Shown here in pieces: positions 1-9,288 of a DNA stretch of 64,000 bases. Position 1 is the first letter of the stretch; each line of letters opens with the position of its first letter. The stretch comes from Acidilutibacter cellobiosedens (GTDB lineage: Bacteria; Bacillota; Clostridia; Tissierellales; Acidilutibacteraceae). Made by a program: the position numbers and the translations under genes. Location of the stretch: the NCBI RefSeq assembly GCF_004103715.1, contig NZ_CP035282.1, positions 2,842,673-2,906,672 of the forward strand. Reading direction: 5' to 3'. The notes beneath the pieces were generated by a model. That model was given only the letters and a program-made list of their open reading frames with translations, had not been told where the DNA came from and ran no database searches.

Positions 1-72
1 CCACTATGCAAAATAAAGCCCTCATCAATTCTTCGTAGTAAATGTAAAGTTTCTTATCTGTTTAAGTAATAT

Positions 73-2016
73 TTATTTATTTTGTTTATACTCAATAAAT
101 AGGTTTCCTGATTTACTTTTTATTACTGTGAAGTTCTTTTCTTTTTCATCTAACACTATATTTTTAGTCTCTATATAAGCGTCATCACAATGAATATGTG
201 GGCGACCTAATGTTAATTCAGTTCCAAAGAGTTCTATAGTTTCTTCCTCTTCACCTTCTATATCAAATTCAAATGCATCGCTATTTTCTTTATTATATAA
301 AGCAATTATCTTTTCATCTTCAACTGGCAATTCCTCAATATACAATTTACCATTGTTTTGAATGATATTACCTAGCCTATTAATTATATCGATATCATCA
401 TATGATATTTTATCTGGCACGTTAAAATTAACATGAAAATATTTTTGTATTTTTATGAGGTTCGAGTAAGCAAATTCTTGCAGTTTAAACGATTCAATAA
501 ATTCTTTCAAATTATCTTTTTCAATCGATATGTCAGGCAAATCAAAATGAATACTGTAATCATCTGCTCTATATAGTGATACTTTTTCTCCATTAAACCA
601 CTTTAAAAGCAACTTTGAAACCTTACTTCCTTCATATATATCTGATGGTTTTAACCATTGAATATTAATTTTTTTATCTTCAATTATGCAATGATGCTCG
701 TCTATACTTTTTAGTAAAAACTTGAATATTATTCTAAAACTTTTATGATTTATTTCAGTTTGTATTAAAAACTTAGAAACATATCTTTTAAATATGACAT
801 TTTCAGGTTCATCTACGTCTTGAAAATATAGGTGTCCTACATACTCTTCCTCTGGATGAGGTATTAAATGTAAACTATTAGTTATCTGTAAACATTGTGG
901 AACCGAATTTATGCTATAGCCATTAATTTTACTATCTATTTCTTTAATAAATTCACCAGGTATAGTAATAGGTTCAAAACTTTTACCATTCAAAAATTCA
1001 TATAATTTTTTCATTATATCAATATACTCTTCGTCTTTTTTATTACTTTCAAATCTAATGCTTAAGTTCATATTAACATTATCTGAATTACCATTTAATA
1101 AACCTATGGAAGATAAATATGGATACTGTCCGAAAATTTGGAAATCTAATTTTACTCCTTCTTTTTCAAAAACTTTTTTAACTTTTTGAAATTGTACTAA
1201 ACCTTTACTACAATCTTCAATTAATTTGTCTTTAATATCCTTTTCCAATTTAGGAATAATTTCTTCCGCAGACATCGGTATATAGGATATATTTTTTGTT
1301 GCTAAATAAGCCTGTTTATATTCAGGTAATTGTGGTATTGCTAAAAAACATTCATTACCAAATTGTCCCAACTTATCAATTATCTTATCAAAAATAAATT
1401 GGATATTAGGGTCTTCCAAAGAATATCCCACAAAAAAAATCGATTTCTTTGCAATAATAGATTTTATCTCTGTCCATAATGGCCTAAATATATCACTATC
1501 AAAAAACTTTAAATAATCCGATTTTGTTATTATGATTAAATCTGGATTAGTAAAATCAGAATGTATTTTAAATAACTTAACTTTATCAGAATTAATCGAT
1601 GAAAATGCTGTAGCAATAGACTCATCTCTAATAATTACCTCTATATCATTTCCATATGCTCTTTCAAATAAATCATCAAAATTTGTTGTAATAATTGTTT
1701 GTATTTGGGGTATGTTTTTTAATGAATTATGTACATATAAATCTGAAACATTAATGTCTACTTGCAAAGCATTTTTGATTATTGAAAATAACTCTGTTTT
1801 TTTATTATTACGCATTTTGACAAATTCTTCTGCTACTTCTGGTAAAGTGTTATAATGACTTAGTAGTTCCTTTTCACTTTGTGTCGCACTTGATTTAATT
1901 TTTTGTACTAATTCTGCTCCCATCGGCACTCCTGCGTATTTTGAGAATCCTGCTCCAACCCAAAGAACTACTTCATTATTTCTAATTTTATTTAATAGTT
2001 TTTCATAGTTATGCAT
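73..2016 (-). CDS. SIR2-domain protein, probable anti-phage NADase
   Basis: The protein has 647 residues. The N-terminal third is a SIR2-like Rossmann domain: GAGFS near residue 22, TTNFDDLFE near 113, a KIHSDF segment carrying the likely catalytic His near 153, and VGYSLEDP near 199. The C-terminal 370 residues match nothing I recognise and probably sense or assemble. Such long SIR2 proteins are known defence effectors that deplete NAD during infection; that role is inferred from the family. The start is supported by an AGAAGG ribosome site. It lies downstream of tnsD, where Tn7-like elements carry cargo, so it is probably transposon cargo. The ORF looks intact. Confidence 0.8.
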   Translation of the reverse strand: MHNYEKLLNKIRNNEVVLWVGAGFSKYAGVPMGAELVQKIKSSATQSEKELLSHYNTLPEVAEEFVKMRNNKKTELFSIIKNALQVDINVSDLYVHNSLKNIPQIQTIITTNFDDLFERAYGNDIEVIIRDESIATAFSSINSDKVKLFKIHSDFTNPDLIIITKSDYLKFFDSDIFRPLWTEIKSIIAKKSIFFVGYSLEDPNIQFIFDKIIDKLGQFGNECFLAIPQLPEYKQAYLATKNISYIPMSAEEIIPKLEKDIKDKLIEDCSKGLVQFQKVKKVFEKEGVKLDFQIFGQYPYLSSIGLLNGNSDNVNMNLSIRFESNKKDEEYIDIMKKLYEFLNGKSFEPITIPGEFIKEIDSKINGYSINSVPQCLQITNSLHLIPHPEEEYVGHLYFQDVDEPENVIFKRYVSKFLIQTEINHKSFRIIFKFLLKSIDEHHCIIEDKKINIQWLKPSDIYEGSKVSKLLLKWFNGEKVSLYRADDYSIHFDLPDISIEKDNLKEFIESFKLQEFAYSNLIKIQKYFHVNFNVPDKISYDDIDIINRLGNIIQNNGKLYIEELPVEDEKIIALYNKENSDAFEFDIEGEEEETIELFGTELTLGRPHIHCDDAYIETKNIVLDEKEKNFTVIKSKSGNLFIEYKQNK

Positions 2017-2185
2017 TCTTAAATCACCTTCTTTTCAAAGAAAGTTTATCATTTTATCTTGTACATCTTTATAATTAATATTTCGACATTAGCCCTTATT
2101 TTCCTTGAAGATTTTATAATTCTATCAACTAAAATATTAGCACATCTATAAAGTATATAATCATGTTTGTCGCTTTTGTAACTAT

Positions 2186-4063
2186 TTACTCAACAAATAT
2201 TTTACTTAATTCAAATTTATATTCCTCCCTAATCCCCGCCTTCCTGATTATCTTCCACATTTGCAGTTCCTCTCCTTCTTTCTCTAATTCCTTAACTGCC
2301 CAGCGAAACCTTCTTAACCTGAAGTCATGATTGGTCTCCTTAACAGAATCCAGGTATGCTTTTGTCTTTGGAAGTTTATCTAAATGCTTTCCAAGCAAGC
2401 CTCTTATACCTAATTTACTACCAATTAGACTAATAGTAATCCTTTCAGGCTTTTCGTCCGAATTCAGCATCTTATCAACTATTTCTTTTATCTGAGACAA
2501 TATCTCATTATCTCTTTGATTCCAATCAACTCTGCTTTTTACAGTATTAGACACTTTTTTATCAGGTGAGTTCTGGTTTAGCCATTCCCTGTCATTTCTA
2601 TAAAGCCAGGCAAATAAAGCCTTATCAACCTGCCGTAATTGCGTTTTTCCCATCTCTGGATATTGCTTTCTTAATTCATTCCACCTTTTTCTGTAGTAAT
2701 CCTTATCATCCAAGTTCTTTGAAGAATAACTGCTTTTTTCATTATCATATACAACATCAGCCTCACTCCGCTTTCCCCAGTAAGTCGTTAATCCAAGTTT
2801 CTTAGCATACTTCTTAACTGTAATAGGGTCTACCCCTAATAACCTTGCTGTTTCTCTTAAACTCAACTTTCGGTCTAATAATTCTTTGAGTTTCTCCTCC
2901 CATACTTGTCCAAACTTTTTTATCCTTCCGAATCTATATCTTGCATCCTCAGACTCATCTGGCCCACTTCTGGTATAAACAAAACCGCAAGCACAGGAAA
3001 AAGTCCCAACAGGACATTTTGAATCTGTACTGTGTGAGACCTTTAAATCAAAAACAACTGGTTTCAGATAATGGTCTGCCGCTGCATTCAAACAAGGCCA
3101 CGGTCCATCCCCAAATGGTTTATATTCCATCTTTTTATAAAATAAATCAGGAAGAGAAATTCCAAGAAAACGGGACAAAAGCAAATGTCTGATAGGATGA
3201 GCAGTCTTGTTTTTCTTCCTTAACATATCCATCAGCCAATTTGAATCGTTATCGACATCAACCCTAGACTGAACAATTTCTAAAAATTCTTCACCGTAAT
3301 AATTAACAAACTCTTTTATAAACTCCTTTTGATGCACTTTTCCGTTTGAAGTTGCAAATCCCATTTCTATCATCTTTGCAAGATACTGCTCTTTATACCA
3401 TTCTATATTTCTCTTTTCAAAATCACTGTTAAGTAAAATCTGAGCATCCTCTGCAAGCCTAACCAGTTTTTCAAAAACATCAGCAGCGTATATCACATCA
3501 ATATCTGGCTTTACACAGTTCTCTTCGCTAGCAGCCTTATATTGGTATTTGTTATATCCCCTGACCAGTACCAGGCTATTATATAAAGGAACATAATGTT
3601 TTAGGCATACTAGTACCCCTGGTATTTGATGAACTCTATGCCAGTATAACTCTCCGTACTGAAACTTATCTTCTTTAGCGCAGATAGGACAAAACTTAAA
3701 ATACTGGTTTAATACTATAGAACTGGCCATAATTCCAGTCCGGCTGTATATGCTTCCTCCATTTTCCCCTTTCATTGATTGAAAAACTTGTTCTGCACGC
3801 TCAGGAGGTAAGAAAGCAGAATAGAATGGAAGAAGTGTATGCCTTTTAATAAGATATTCTTCAGTATACCTGGAATTAAGGGGCATATTATTGACGAGGT
3901 TATGTATATTGGAAGGCAAGTCCATCACCGCTGTTACGAAAGTTGACCCAAATAGGTCTCTTATTGTCGCCTTATAACTTATATTTCCACTCCGCACATG
4001 GTATCTTGCAAGGACGCTGTATAATACTTCATCCTCATAAGGCACAGGAAAAAACGTCATCAT
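2186..4063 (-). CDS. tnsD: TnsD/TniQ-family target selector of a Tn7-like transposon
   Basis: This 625-residue protein has the TniQ fold: an N-terminal FFPVPYEDEVLYS segment, a zinc-binding cluster starting CPIC near residue 145 and followed by HRVHQIPG and LKHYVPL, a second cysteine pair near 355, then helix-turn-helix segments such as LSLRETARLLGVDPITVKKYA. TnsD proteins of this length bind an attachment site directly, classically the 3' end of glmS, and hand the target to TnsC. The island ends beside glmS (32175), which fits that specificity, although binding cannot be shown here. It is the last gene of the tnsABCD operon, 5 bases after tnsC. Confidence 0.93.
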   Translation of the reverse strand: MMTFFPVPYEDEVLYSVLARYHVRSGNISYKATIRDLFGSTFVTAVMDLPSNIHNLVNNMPLNSRYTEEYLIKRHTLLPFYSAFLPPERAEQVFQSMKGENGGSIYSRTGIMASSIVLNQYFKFCPICAKEDKFQYGELYWHRVHQIPGVLVCLKHYVPLYNSLVLVRGYNKYQYKAASEENCVKPDIDVIYAADVFEKLVRLAEDAQILLNSDFEKRNIEWYKEQYLAKMIEMGFATSNGKVHQKEFIKEFVNYYGEEFLEIVQSRVDVDNDSNWLMDMLRKKNKTAHPIRHLLLSRFLGISLPDLFYKKMEYKPFGDGPWPCLNAAADHYLKPVVFDLKVSHSTDSKCPVGTFSCACGFVYTRSGPDESEDARYRFGRIKKFGQVWEEKLKELLDRKLSLRETARLLGVDPITVKKYAKKLGLTTYWGKRSEADVVYDNEKSSYSSKNLDDKDYYRKRWNELRKQYPEMGKTQLRQVDKALFAWLYRNDREWLNQNSPDKKVSNTVKSRVDWNQRDNEILSQIKEIVDKMLNSDEKPERITISLIGSKLGIRGLLGKHLDKLPKTKAYLDSVKETNHDFRLRRFRWAVKELEKEGEELQMWKIIRKAGIREEYKFELSKIFVE

Positions 4064-4068
4064 ATGCG

Positions 4069-5724
4069 CTACACCGCCTTGAAAAAGTCTTTTTCTACCT
4101 GCTTAATAAGCCCTTTTTCTTTTAATGATTCATAGGCTGATTTTTTATTTCTCCTGCCCTCTTCCACAATAAACCTTATATCATTTTCATCCATATTCTT
4201 TGCTTTACTTTTTTCCTCTTGTTTTGATTTACCATTGGTTGCTATCATCTGTACAGCCTTTATTACAATCTCAGAAACTTCAAGCCCTTCTTCATTATCA
4301 AGTACCTTCTCAACTGCTTTTTGAGCCTTTTTGGCATCAATATTTAAGTCCAGCAATTTAAGAATTGCCTGTTCCTTCTTTGAAAGATTGACTTCCTCTT
4401 CTTTTTTCTTTTGCTGCTTTTGAAGCATTTTCATCCTCATGTCCCAATATACTGACTGTTTGCTTTTGTCCACAAATCCCATAAAATCAATGTCTACAGT
4501 GCAAATATCTTCATATTTTGCGATTTCTTTAATATTTCCTGATTTTAATGCTTCCAGCATAGGACGAACCAATTTTAAATTATCTTTTGCAACCTGCCTA
4601 ATCAGATTTGCTGTGATAACCTCTTTCCCTGAAAGAATAGCCCGTATTTGTGACATCGCATAAAGTTTTACCGCAATGTCTATAATGCCTTGTGACTCTT
4701 CATAGAGAACATCACTTAATTCAGGTGTTAGCGGTACTTCCTTTTTGGTCCATTGATAGTCCCAAAATGCATTGATAATCAGTTCCCAACTTTTATCTTT
4801 GCTCAACCTCTCCCAAATCATATCCCCTTGTCCGCTTCCACGCCTTGCCTGACGGAATTCAGATTGCAAAACTGATAATGCTTTTGTTGTACCAATAAGT
4901 ACAGTAGGCACTCCGATAGTATTTACAAGGGTGACAAAAAAGTTAAGCATCTTTTCATCCCCTCCGCTTTTTGCACTGCTCAGATGTTGAATCTCGTCAA
5001 TTACTAATACTCCTAACGCTGTATTTCTGGCTATCTGAGACATAACGGAGAGCATAGTGTCTACTGTATTCCTACCTACCCCGAATTTCTTATGATAGTC
5101 TGTACCCAACAGGTCATCTACCTTATGGAAGAACTCAATACACAAGCCTTTCAAAGAACCATCAAAAGGGCAGTCCAACTTAAGCCAAACCAGTTGGTAC
5201 ATACTAAAATTGGTATTATTATATTCTGAATGTACAATTATCTGGGGATAAAGAGATAATACACGGTTGATAGCAGTTGTTTTACCCATTCCACTTACAC
5301 CTATAATAGTAAATCCCGATGCAGTAGTCCTGAAGGATGCGTTACTGCTTAACTCCCATTTCATGCTTTGTATTGCCTTATATCCGTTTTGTAGACTTTC
5401 AGCATAGGAAGGTTTAAATGGGTTACGTGCCAGGTATCCCTGCCTTATGACTCTGCTTATCCTGCTTTCAAGGTCAATATGAATACTCAACGGCTGAAAA
5501 CACTGAAACAACCGCTGCACCATATGAATACGGTAGTGGCCTTCCAATCGTCTTTCCTCTGGATTATAGTGGGGATATAGAGATAGTTTATCCACTACCT
5601 CTTCCTTAGAATAAACCGGTGGTAGTGCTTCAATAAATGGATTCCCGCTATATTCAGGTATCAACTGTTCCTTGTATTCTGCAACTACAGCATTAGCACC
5701 GTTAGGTATTATTACTTTATTCAT
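4069..5724 (-). CDS. tnsC: TnsC-family AAA+ ATPase, transposition regulator
   Basis: The protein has 551 residues. A Walker A motif (GVSGMGKTT) lies near residue 143 and a Walker B motif (VLVIDEIQHLS) near 240, as in TnsC, the ATPase that links the target selector to the transposase. The C-terminal 120 residues are Lys/Glu-rich and may form a coiled coil that contacts TnsA/TnsB or TnsD. The start overlaps the tnsB stop by 8 bases, so translation is probably coupled. No defects are visible. Confidence 0.93.
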   Translation of the reverse strand: MNKVIIPNGANAVVAEYKEQLIPEYSGNPFIEALPPVYSKEEVVDKLSLYPHYNPEERRLEGHYRIHMVQRLFQCFQPLSIHIDLESRISRVIRQGYLARNPFKPSYAESLQNGYKAIQSMKWELSSNASFRTTASGFTIIGVSGMGKTTAINRVLSLYPQIIVHSEYNNTNFSMYQLVWLKLDCPFDGSLKGLCIEFFHKVDDLLGTDYHKKFGVGRNTVDTMLSVMSQIARNTALGVLVIDEIQHLSSAKSGGDEKMLNFFVTLVNTIGVPTVLIGTTKALSVLQSEFRQARRGSGQGDMIWERLSKDKSWELIINAFWDYQWTKKEVPLTPELSDVLYEESQGIIDIAVKLYAMSQIRAILSGKEVITANLIRQVAKDNLKLVRPMLEALKSGNIKEIAKYEDICTVDIDFMGFVDKSKQSVYWDMRMKMLQKQQKKKEEEVNLSKKEQAILKLLDLNIDAKKAQKAVEKVLDNEEGLEVSEIVIKAVQMIATNGKSKQEEKSKAKNMDENDIRFIVEEGRRNKKSAYESLKEKGLIKQVEKDFFKAV

Positions 5725-7882
5725 GGATTTTCTTCAAAGCCTCCTTTTGTTTTCTTATCAAAAGGCTTATCGTATCATTCTCGTCCACCTCTTCCTCCTG
5801 TTCTGCCCTGCTAAACGGTATAACTTCTGCATTACTTCCTGTTTCTTTTTTATCCAGTTCAAAGGCTTCTTTCTCCCTGTTTAACATCTTTTCTAATTTT
5901 CTGTTGTTTCTAATCCCTTTTTTACGTTTCGAATCGCTTTCATTTGATTTTTCTTCTTTAAAAGATTTTTCTGCCTCTTTTGCAATACTTTCAATTTCAG
6001 TAATTAAATCAACCTTTGCCTGCAGTTCCTTATCTTCTGCAATTTTTATTCTAAGTTTCTCATCTTCAAGAAGGTATTGAATTTCCTCAAGATTTTTATC
6101 TTGATACCTATCCTGGTGTTCCAGAAGAAAACATTTCTCGAAGTCCATACCATTTTGCTCTTTGACATAAATAAAGTTCATATTGCGGGGGTCATAGGAA
6201 ACATCAATCTTCCATGTTCCTTTATTTCGCGCCTTTTCAAACCATCTCTCCTTGAGAGTTTTTGGTGAAGCATAATACAATCCTTTGAATTTTATTCCCT
6301 TTGCTGTTACAGTTGCCGCATCTGAAGGCATTAGATTTAGTTTAACGATATCCTCTGGTACACTTCGCAATTTTCCCGCACGGTTCGCAATCCCCCAGTT
6401 CCATATTTCCCGTGGAATGCATTCTACTTCATCAGCAACCATCATCTCTTCCCTGTCATAGTTTTTAAGATGATACTGGTTATTATGGTACAAGGCACAT
6501 TTTATGATTATCTGTGTAAACTGGTATATATCCAATTTGGCATCCAACCTGTAATCCCTGTCGCCACGCTCTCTCACATCAGGGTCAACAGTACCAGGCA
6601 AAAGCGGTCTTACCCTTAAATTAGTAATTCTGAAATGCTGTTCAACAATTGCTTTCCAGTCTGCCCGATATGGCGGAGTATTCTGTATCTTTACATGCAG
6701 AGCATTAATAAGGTTTTCAACATTTTTTCCTTCAAGTTCCCCTCTGTCTGCCAAAATGGACTCTGGCAAGTGATGGACAGGCCAGTCCTTTTCTTCAATA
6801 TCTATTCCATACTCTTTGCAAAAGGCAACTTTGTCGGACGCTGCATTTACAAGAGCCATCATGGCCCCTATCCAACTCGGACCCTCTAAGCCAACATAAA
6901 TACCAACAACCATTCTGCTGAAAACATCTAAAACTGCGTAAATCACCGGTCTTCCAATTATCCAGTTCCTGTTATACCGGCTCACAAGGTAAATGTCGCC
7001 TACAGTTGCATCAATCTGATAGATACTTCCTGGCGCAATTGCTTCGGAAGTTGTATTGCCTAAAAGGGGTCTATACTGCTGCTCATATTTTTTGCTGCTT
7101 TGTCTGGATGAAATTTGCTTTTTGAAATTGATATTCTTATAATACCAGTAACGGAATTGGGCATATGTAGGAACCTCACCTATAGTTTTTATTACAGGAA
7201 CTCTTATTCCGTTTTCTATCTTAAATTCATCACTGAAGAATTCCTTTCTCATCAGTTCATATGCAAGTTTAAGAGAATTTTTGGCGCTTGTATGATAGTA
7301 TTTATTGATAGTGACATTGAATATCCTTTTTATTTCTTCATCTACATTGATTCCCTCACCCACCAGTTCAGCATTTTTTCTTCTGCGCCCACGCTTTTTG
7401 TCTCCTGCCCGCCTTTCTTTTCCCGGGCCTCCGCATAAATAGTAGTCCGGAAGCAAGGCGTTCTTTGTTTTCCCTCTCTTCCAGAATCGTTTTAGGTAAT
7501 TTGAAATAGTTTTGGCATGCAAATTATAAATTGCCGATGCCTTTAATACGAGTTTTCTCCGTTCTTTCTTATAAAAAATAACAGGTTCAAGCACAACCAG
7601 TTCCTTAATTACTTCCCATGCTTTATCACGTATTTCTTTTGATTTCTCTGATAATTCTCCTTCATCAATAACCTTAACAAACGGGTCGCTATCCAATATG
7701 TTTGCATTCCCCTGCTTAATGCCCTCTTCAATATCAGAAATATACCTTAGGAAAGGACTTTCATTTGAATATATGTTTATAACATATGCAATGTTTTGCT
7801 GCCTATCAAGCCATAAAATCCTTCCCACGTTTTCTTTATCATTATCATGTTCCCATTTGATTAATGTATTTACCGCTATCAT
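5717..7882 (-). CDS. tnsB: TnsB-family DDE transposase
   Basis: The protein has 721 residues, the usual size for TnsB. The DDE triad is visible: Asp in YQIDATVGDIY near residue 292, Asp in ILADRGELEG near 377, and Glu in AIVEQHFR near 412. A basic N-terminal part with winged-helix character should bind the end repeats, and a charged C-terminal tail should contact TnsC. TnsB makes the 3' cuts and strand transfer. The end repeats it would recognise are probably the GGACCGACTTTATT-like sites at 8939 and in the element at 25484-25934. The start overlaps tnsA by 4 bases. Confidence 0.95.
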   Translation of the reverse strand: MIAVNTLIKWEHDNDKENVGRILWLDRQQNIAYVINIYSNESPFLRYISDIEEGIKQGNANILDSDPFVKVIDEGELSEKSKEIRDKAWEVIKELVVLEPVIFYKKERRKLVLKASAIYNLHAKTISNYLKRFWKRGKTKNALLPDYYLCGGPGKERRAGDKKRGRRRKNAELVGEGINVDEEIKRIFNVTINKYYHTSAKNSLKLAYELMRKEFFSDEFKIENGIRVPVIKTIGEVPTYAQFRYWYYKNINFKKQISSRQSSKKYEQQYRPLLGNTTSEAIAPGSIYQIDATVGDIYLVSRYNRNWIIGRPVIYAVLDVFSRMVVGIYVGLEGPSWIGAMMALVNAASDKVAFCKEYGIDIEEKDWPVHHLPESILADRGELEGKNVENLINALHVKIQNTPPYRADWKAIVEQHFRITNLRVRPLLPGTVDPDVRERGDRDYRLDAKLDIYQFTQIIIKCALYHNNQYHLKNYDREEMMVADEVECIPREIWNWGIANRAGKLRSVPEDIVKLNLMPSDAATVTAKGIKFKGLYYASPKTLKERWFEKARNKGTWKIDVSYDPRNMNFIYVKEQNGMDFEKCFLLEHQDRYQDKNLEEIQYLLEDEKLRIKIAEDKELQAKVDLITEIESIAKEAEKSFKEEKSNESDSKRKKGIRNNRKLEKMLNREKEAFELDKKETGSNAEVIPFSRAEQEEEVDENDTISLLIRKQKEALKKIHE

Positions 7883-8724
7883 AGAACTCTCACCCTTTCT
7901 GTTAAACTGGGATTTATGATTTCTATACTCCGGGTCGAATTATTAAGGTCGATTTTTTTATTCATGTCCACCATTATCTTTTTAAGGGCAATTAAGCGCT
8001 TAAATATGTATATCCCTGTACCTGTGTCCAAATTAAACAGCCTGTCAAACTGCACAGTGAAATTTCTAATCGATGTATTACTTCCTTCCAATTTGTCAAT
8101 AAAAGCATTACAGTAATAGTCAACCTCTTCATCTGTAAGTCCTCTTTCATCGGAAGGATACAAGGATGAGTGAATCCATTCGATGTTCTTTGCCTTAACC
8201 ACTGGAATCTCTTTTTGTGTTACTATTCCCCAATCAATATTTTGGCTCTGCCAGTATCTCCTCTCTATTTCCAACCTTTCTAATGCTGTTTTGCGCTCAA
8301 GTTCATAGTCTGCTTTAAGACTTCTGGCAACATATACTATTTTATCGTTTGGTTTTTTCAAGGTTATAAAAAATGATGTAGATAAAATGTATGGCGTTCC
8401 TGTATCTTTGTCTTTAAATAAATTAAAATTTAAGCCAGCCTTGTTTTGCATTACTTCTTCACAATCAAATAAGGGGTAATGTTCCCTGATATCTAAAACA
8501 TCATCCTCCCATTCCAACAGATAAAAATACCGTGCTTCCGAATCCGTAAAAAAATGATGAATTCTTTTTGTTTTCCATCCAAATACACGTGTAACCCTTC
8601 CTTTGCTGGGAAAGTCCTGTACAGTAAGCCAGGGCTTGTAATCCTTGCCTTCCCCCTGTCCTCTGCCTTCCTGTATCCATTTTTTTAATTTATTTTCATC
8701 CCAATCTATTTTCCGTTTAGCCAT
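7879..8724 (-). CDS. tnsA: TnsA-family endonuclease with altered active site
   Basis: This 281-residue protein is the first gene of the tnsABCD operon. It follows TnsA along its length: Glu63 in the SEARYFYLLEW segment matches the catalytic Glu, and Lys137 in VARSLKADYEL matches the catalytic Lys. The position normally held by the catalytic Asp in a (T/S)TDFL motif reads STSFF, so Ser117 replaces it (codon TCA). A TnsA lacking that Asp is expected to lose 5'-strand cutting, which would turn cut-and-paste transposition into cointegrate formation. The N-terminal helix-turn-helix and C-terminal TnsC-contact region appear intact. A terminator-like hairpin and a TnsB-type site lie upstream. Confidence 0.9.
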   Translation of the reverse strand: MAKRKIDWDENKLKKWIQEGRGQGEGKDYKPWLTVQDFPSKGRVTRVFGWKTKRIHHFFTDSEARYFYLLEWEDDVLDIREHYPLFDCEEVMQNKAGLNFNLFKDKDTGTPYILSTSFFITLKKPNDKIVYVARSLKADYELERKTALERLEIERRYWQSQNIDWGIVTQKEIPVVKAKNIEWIHSSLYPSDERGLTDEEVDYYCNAFIDKLEGSNTSIRNFTVQFDRLFNLDTGTGIYIFKRLIALKKIMVDMNKKIDLNNSTRSIEIINPSLTERVRVL

Positions 8725-8960
8725 GCAGATACCTCCAGAGTTTAGGAGTTAAAGGTTAAGGTGGATAAGTTAAAAAAATTGATTAACTTTGTTAAAATCC
8801 CAGAATCTTTACTTCTTATCCCTTATTCTCCTATTCTGAATAAATAAAAAATGCCATCGACATCAGTTGGACACCTCTAGGGTGACTGTGTCAATGGCAC
8901 TTAGTCCATTTCCTTTAAACCTATTCTCATTATATCATGGACCGACTTTATTTTAAACGT
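8725..8960 (-). other. noncoding segment before tnsA resembling a Tn7-like right end
   Basis: This segment holds a hairpin at 8852-8900 (arms TGCCATCGACA and TGTGTCAATGGCA). On the minus strand it is followed by a T-run, like a terminator shielding tnsA from read-through. Ahead of it are GGATAAG and CTTATCCCTTATTC stretches like those in the miniature elements at 25484 and 31604. At 8939-8954 there is a good copy (GGACCGACTTTATTTT) of the repeat that fills the 25484 element. No further sites or a TGT/ACA terminus follow, so the right end is degenerate or truncated. Confidence 0.5.
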
Positions 8961-9029
8961 AAAATCTGACTTGAAATAATATGCAGTAGTCGGATAAAAT
9001 TCTGTGCAACCAACATAAGGAGGCATTTT

Positions 9030-9221
9030 ATGAGGTATAGTGTTTTTTTGACTATAAAATTGGTAATACTCATGAGCATGTTTTTGTTGCCATTTACCAT
9101 TATTGCAGAAAATATGTTTATCCGCTTTATTGCAGGCTCCCTACAAGGCATATTCCTTATTATGCTTCTTTCTTTTACCATAAAAGTCCAATCATACTTT
9201 AAAAAGGATAAGAAATATTAA
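9030..9221 (+). CDS. small membrane protein of unknown function
   Basis: This 63-residue protein has two hydrophobic stretches (about residues 7-26 and 31-48) and a basic, lysine-rich tail (KKDKKY), so it probably sits in the membrane with the tail inside. The start is well supported by AAGGAGG seven bases upstream. A strong terminator follows directly. I do not recognise the family. It lies between the tns locus and a PIN-toxin cassette. Confidence 0.6.
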   Translation: MRYSVFLTIKLVILMSMFLLPFTIIAENMFIRFIAGSLQGIFLIMLLSFTIKVQSYFKKDKKY

Positions 9222-9230
9222 AAAATAAGA

Positions 9231-9271
9231 AAAAGGTTTTGGTAGGCTTAAAATCTACTAAAACCTTTTTT
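9231..9271. terminator. bidirectional rho-independent terminator
   Basis: Arms AAAAGGTTTTGGTAG and CTACTAAAACCTTTTTT are separated by about nine bases, with T-rich flanks on either strand. It separates the small membrane gene from the converging PIN-domain operon. Confidence 0.75.
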
Positions 9272-9288
9272 ACTATAGTTCAGTATAT

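Noticed and set aside
1-72. AATAAAGCCC near position 13 resembles a Tn7-like left-end site.
   Set aside because: A single weak match in AT-rich DNA at the window edge, with no TGT terminus or neighbouring sites visible.
8948-9181. 77-codon frame opposite the small membrane gene.
   Set aside because: It is the antisense of a gene with a strong ribosome site and has none itself.
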